In this document: in pieces, positions 61,084 through 64,000 of the stretch
Layout: every line of letters begins with the position of its first letter
Numbering within the stretch: the first letter of the stretch is position 1
NCBI GenBank assembly: GCA_012512265.1
Contig: JAAZEM010000054.1
Location: 32,480 to 96,479, forward strand
Direction of reading: 5' to 3'
Source: Armatimonadota bacterium
GTDB taxonomy: Bacteria; Armatimonadota; JAAZEB01
Length of the DNA: 64,000 nucleotides
Translations under genes and position numbers: made by a program
The notes under the pieces: generated by a model
What the model was told of the DNA's origin: nothing
The model's input: the letters and a program-made list of their open reading frames with translations, nothing else
Databases searched by the model: none

Positions 61084-62814
61084 GTGAGAACTGCAACGGA
61101 GGGACAACGCGCGCGGCGGGTGAAGTGGACTGCCGTCGCTGTGGTCGCCGTGGCAATCATCGCTGCGGCGATTGTCTGGCGCTTGCGCCCAGAGGGAGTG
61201 GCCGTCGTACTCCCACAGGTGGAGCCCGTGGTCGAGTCGATCGCGGCGACGGGTCGAGTGGCCGGGGCCCGGGAAAGCCTGATAGCCCCCGAGCAGGCGG
61301 GCCGCCTGGCGGAGCTCCGGGTGGAAGAGGGAGAGCGGGTCTCTCCCGGCCAGGTGGTCGCCGTGCTGGAAGACGAGGTGCCTCGCGCCCGGCTGGAGCA
61401 GGCACGCGCGGCGGTTGCCACGGCGGAGGCGCAGCTGCTGGAGGTGCAGCGGGGCACTCCTGCTTCGGAGATCGAGCAGGCGCGCGCGGAGGTGCAGGCG
61501 CGGGTGGCGGAGGCGCAGGCGCGGCTGATGCGCGCGGAAGAGCGGTTGCGGGAGCTGCTGGCGGGGGGCACCGCGGCCCAGCGGCAGGAAGCGCAGGCCC
61601 AGGTGCGCGAAGCGGAGGCGCGTGTCGCGCAGGCGCGCCGCGATGTAGAGCAGGCGGAGGCGCTCGCCCGATCGGATGATACGGCGCGCGCGGCACTGGA
61701 GCAGGCGCAGGCCACCCTTCGCGCCGCGGAGACGGGCGTTGAGCGTGCGCGGATTGCCCTGGAGGAGGCGGAGCGCGATCAGGCGCGCTACGAGCGGCTC
61801 TATCAGCAAGGTGCCGTGCCGCGTATCCAGGTGGAAGAGAGGCGCGCGGCTGTGCGCACGGCGCGCGAGGCGTTGGAGCACGCGAACGCGGAACGGGAGC
61901 TGGCCGAGGTGGATGTCACACGGCAGCGGCGTCTCCTGGCGGTGACTCGCGAAGCCGAGCTCCAACAGGCTCGGGCAGCGCTTCAGACCGCCGAGGAGGC
62001 GCTCGAGGCCGCCCGAGCCAGGCTACGCGCGATCCGAGAGCCGGCCCGTGCCGAGACGATCGCCCAGCAGCGCGCCGAGGTGGCAGCTGCGCGCGAGGCG
62101 CTGGCGCAGACGCGCGCGGCTGGCCGGGCGCAACTGGAAACCCTCACCTCGCGCCCGCGCCCGGAGGAGCTCGCAGTGGCGGCGCGCCGCCTGCAAGAGG
62201 CGATTCGCGCGCGCGACGCCGCGCAGGCAGTGCTCGATGCCGTTCAGGTGAAGGCCCCCTTTTCCGGCGTGGTCACCGAGGTGCTCAACGAGCCCGGATC
62301 GGCGGTCGGCCCGGGGCAGCCGATCCTGCGCCTCACCCAGATCCAGAATCCAGAGGTGCGCGTGGAGATAGATGAGCGGAACCTGTCGCTTATCCGCGCG
62401 GGCCAACAGGTTGTCCTGACCGCGGATGCCTATCCGGATCGCTCGTTCTCTGGCCGTGTCGCGCGCGTCGGGGCGCGCGCGGACCCCCAGCGGGGCACCG
62501 TGGAAGTGGTGGTCCAGCCACTCTCCACTCCCGGATGGTTGCGCTCCGGGCTGACGGTGGATGCCAACATCATCGTGGCCCAGCGCCAACAGCGGCTTGT
62601 GGTGCCCACGACCGCAATCCTGCGCCGGGGCGACCGCGCGCTCGTCCTGGTGGTCGAGAATGGGATTGTCAAGGAGCGCCGGGTTGTTCTGGGCCAGGTC
62701 GGAGGCGAGAAGGCGGTCATCCTGGGCGGGCTGCGCGAGAGCGAATACGTCGTGATCCAATCGACCAGCGTTCAGGCGGGGCAGCGGGCGCGGCCTCTCA
62801 TCCGTGGGGAGTAA
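61084..62814 (+). CDS. HlyD/RND-type periplasmic adaptor (membrane fusion protein)
   Basis: N-terminal TM; AGRLAELRVEEGERVSPGQVVAVLED lipoyl half, very long coiled-coil, VKAPFSGVVTEVLNEPGSAVGPGQPILRLTQ second lipoyl half. GTG start at 61084. Confidence 0.92.
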   Translation: MRTATEGQRARRVKWTAVAVVAVAIIAAAIVWRLRPEGVAVVLPQVEPVVESIAATGRVAGARESLIAPEQAGRLAELRVEEGERVSPGQVVAVLEDEVPRARLEQARAAVATAEAQLLEVQRGTPASEIEQARAEVQARVAEAQARLMRAEERLRELLAGGTAAQRQEAQAQVREAEARVAQARRDVEQAEALARSDDTARAALEQAQATLRAAETGVERARIALEEAERDQARYERLYQQGAVPRIQVEERRAAVRTAREALEHANAERELAEVDVTRQRRLLAVTREAELQQARAALQTAEEALEAARARLRAIREPARAETIAQQRAEVAAAREALAQTRAAGRAQLETLTSRPRPEELAVAARRLQEAIRARDAAQAVLDAVQVKAPFSGVVTEVLNEPGSAVGPGQPILRLTQIQNPEVRVEIDERNLSLIRAGQQVVLTADAYPDRSFSGRVARVGARADPQRGTVEVVVQPLSTPGWLRSGLTVDANIIVAQRQQRLVVPTTAILRRGDRALVLVVENGIVKERRVVLGQVGGEKAVILGGLRESEYVVIQSTSVQAGQRARPLIRGE

Positions 62815-62850
62815 CGACCCACGGGGCCGATGCCGTCGGGGAGGGATGGC

Positions 62851-64000
62851 ATGGGGTTCGAGCTACAGCTCGCGATCCGGCATCTGCGCGCGGGGGGATG
62901 GCAGACCGTCTTGATCATGGCCGGCGTCGCCATCGCGGTCACCCTCGTCATCTTCGTGAGCGGCCTGATCTATGGCGTGCAGGAGCGCTGGCTTGGGATT
63001 CTCACCGGGTCGATCGCGCACGTGACGGTGACCGCCCCGGAGCCAGAGCCACGCACTCTTGCACAGGTGACCGGGCGTTCGGAGGACGAGGTGATCACGC
63101 GGGTGGAGCGCCGGGCACAGCAGCGCGAGGAGATCCGGCAGTGGCGCGACTTCAACCGCGCTCTCAGCAGTTTTCCGCACGTGCGCGCCACCTCGGCGGC
63201 GGTGGAGGGGCAGGGCACGCTGACTCGCGGCGAGAAGGTGACCGGCGTGCGCATCCTCGGGGCGGATCCGGACGCGCACAACCGCATCATCCGCCTCACG
63301 GAGGATCTCATCGACGGTCGCTATCTGGGCCTTGCCACTGAGGAGGTCGTCATCGGCTACCGCCTCGCCGAGGAGATGGGGCTCGCCCTGGGCGACCGCG
63401 CCCGGATCACCTCCAGCCGCGGAATCGAACAGACCTTCACCGTCGCCGGCATCTTCGATACCGGTCAGGAGGGGATCGATGCCTCCTGGGCCTTTGTCAC
63501 TCTTCGCGCGGCACAGCGGCTCTTCGCCACGGGAACCGCCGTGACGACGATCTCCCTGGCCCTGGACGATCTCTTTGCCGCGAATGAGGTCGCCGACCAG
63601 GTGATCGCTTCGCTGGGGTTGGAGGCGGATAGCTGGATGCGCGAGAGCCCGCAGGCGTTGAGTGGCCTGCGCGCGCAATCGGCGACCGCGTTTCTGATCT
63701 CGGCGTTCAGCCTCATCGCGGCGGGCTTCGCTATCGCCAGCGTGCTCATCGTCAGCGTGTTGAAGCGTTCGCGCGAGATTGGCATTTTGAAGGCGATGGG
63801 CGCGCGCGAGCGCCAGATCCTCCGTGGCTTCACCCTGGAAGGCCTGCGGCTAGCCCTCCTTGGCGCAACCGTGGGCGCGGCGCTCGGGATCGCCCTGATT
63901 CTGGCGGCGCGGCAGATCCCCCAAGTTGGCGTGCGCCCCGGCCAGGTGCCGGAGCCGCTCCTCCCTGGCGTCGTCCGGTGGCAGACCGTCCTCGGCACGA
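62851..64000 (+). CDS. MacB/FtsX-like ABC transporter permease (truncated at window edge)
   Basis: MGFELQLAIRHLRAGGWQTVLIMAGVAIAVTLVIFVSGL...SAFSLIAAGFAIASVLIVSVLKRSREIGILKAMGARERQILRGFTLEGLRLALLGATVGAALG; open to the edge, so absent from the ORF track. Confidence 0.9.
   Translation, partial: MGFELQLAIRHLRAGGWQTVLIMAGVAIAVTLVIFVSGLIYGVQERWLGILTGSIAHVTVTAPEPEPRTLAQVTGRSEDEVITRVERRAQQREEIRQWRDFNRALSSFPHVRATSAAVEGQGTLTRGEKVTGVRILGADPDAHNRIIRLTEDLIDGRYLGLATEEVVIGYRLAEEMGLALGDRARITSSRGIEQTFTVAGIFDTGQEGIDASWAFVTLRAAQRLFATGTAVTTISLALDDLFAANEVADQVIASLGLEADSWMRESPQALSGLRAQSATAFLISAFSLIAAGFAIASVLIVSVLKRSREIGILKAMGARERQILRGFTLEGLRLALLGATVGAALGIALILAARQIPQVGVRPGQVPEPLLPGVVRWQTVLGT

Noticed and set aside
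61380-62200. Internally repetitive GAGGCGCAGGCGCG-type sequence
   Set aside because: Explained by the heptad-rich coiled-coil of the HlyD-like adaptor.

Overview
This is a GC-rich bacterial chromosomal window carrying mostly housekeeping genes. It may be an Armatimonadota-like lineage, judging only from the H-X9-DG pseudopilins; that placement is tentative. Main blocks: (i) an 11-subunit complex I operon, nuoABCDHIJKLMN (minus strand, ~14.6-25.7 kb), with no nuoEFG; (ii) a full F-type ATP synthase operon, atpZ-I-B-E-F-H-A-G-D-C (minus, ~27.6-35.2 kb); (iii) lysC plus a stand-alone ACT-domain protein; (iv) a MoxR/DUF58/VWA cluster with an embedded rhomboid-TPR gene (~41.3-48.0 kb); (v) a small carbohydrate/hydroxyacid catabolism cluster (5-9.3 kb); (vi) a tandem pair of pseudopilins; (vii) hisH-hisF; (viii) an efflux adaptor/permease pair at the right edge; (ix) a tRNA-Arg(CCT). 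The most notable items are: a predicted membrane protein joining a Cache-like sensor to a pentameric ligand-gated-channel-like (Cys-loop/pro-loop) module (49044-51167); a non-coding MITE-like element (~238-240 bp) with ~19-bp terminal inverted repeats, two copies flanked by perfect 9-bp target duplications, plus one further full copy, one degenerate copy and one solo end that supplies the stop codon of ubiE/menG; a separate 105-bp direct repeat bracketing hisHF; paired LacI-operator-like palindromes upstream of the two pseudopilin genes; a clostripain-like protein with Ser at the expected catalytic Cys; a decayed dnaE-type polymerase pseudogene; and a one-base frameshift in a C5 run of the VWA gene. 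All calls come from reading the sequence and the supplied ORFs. No database search was run.
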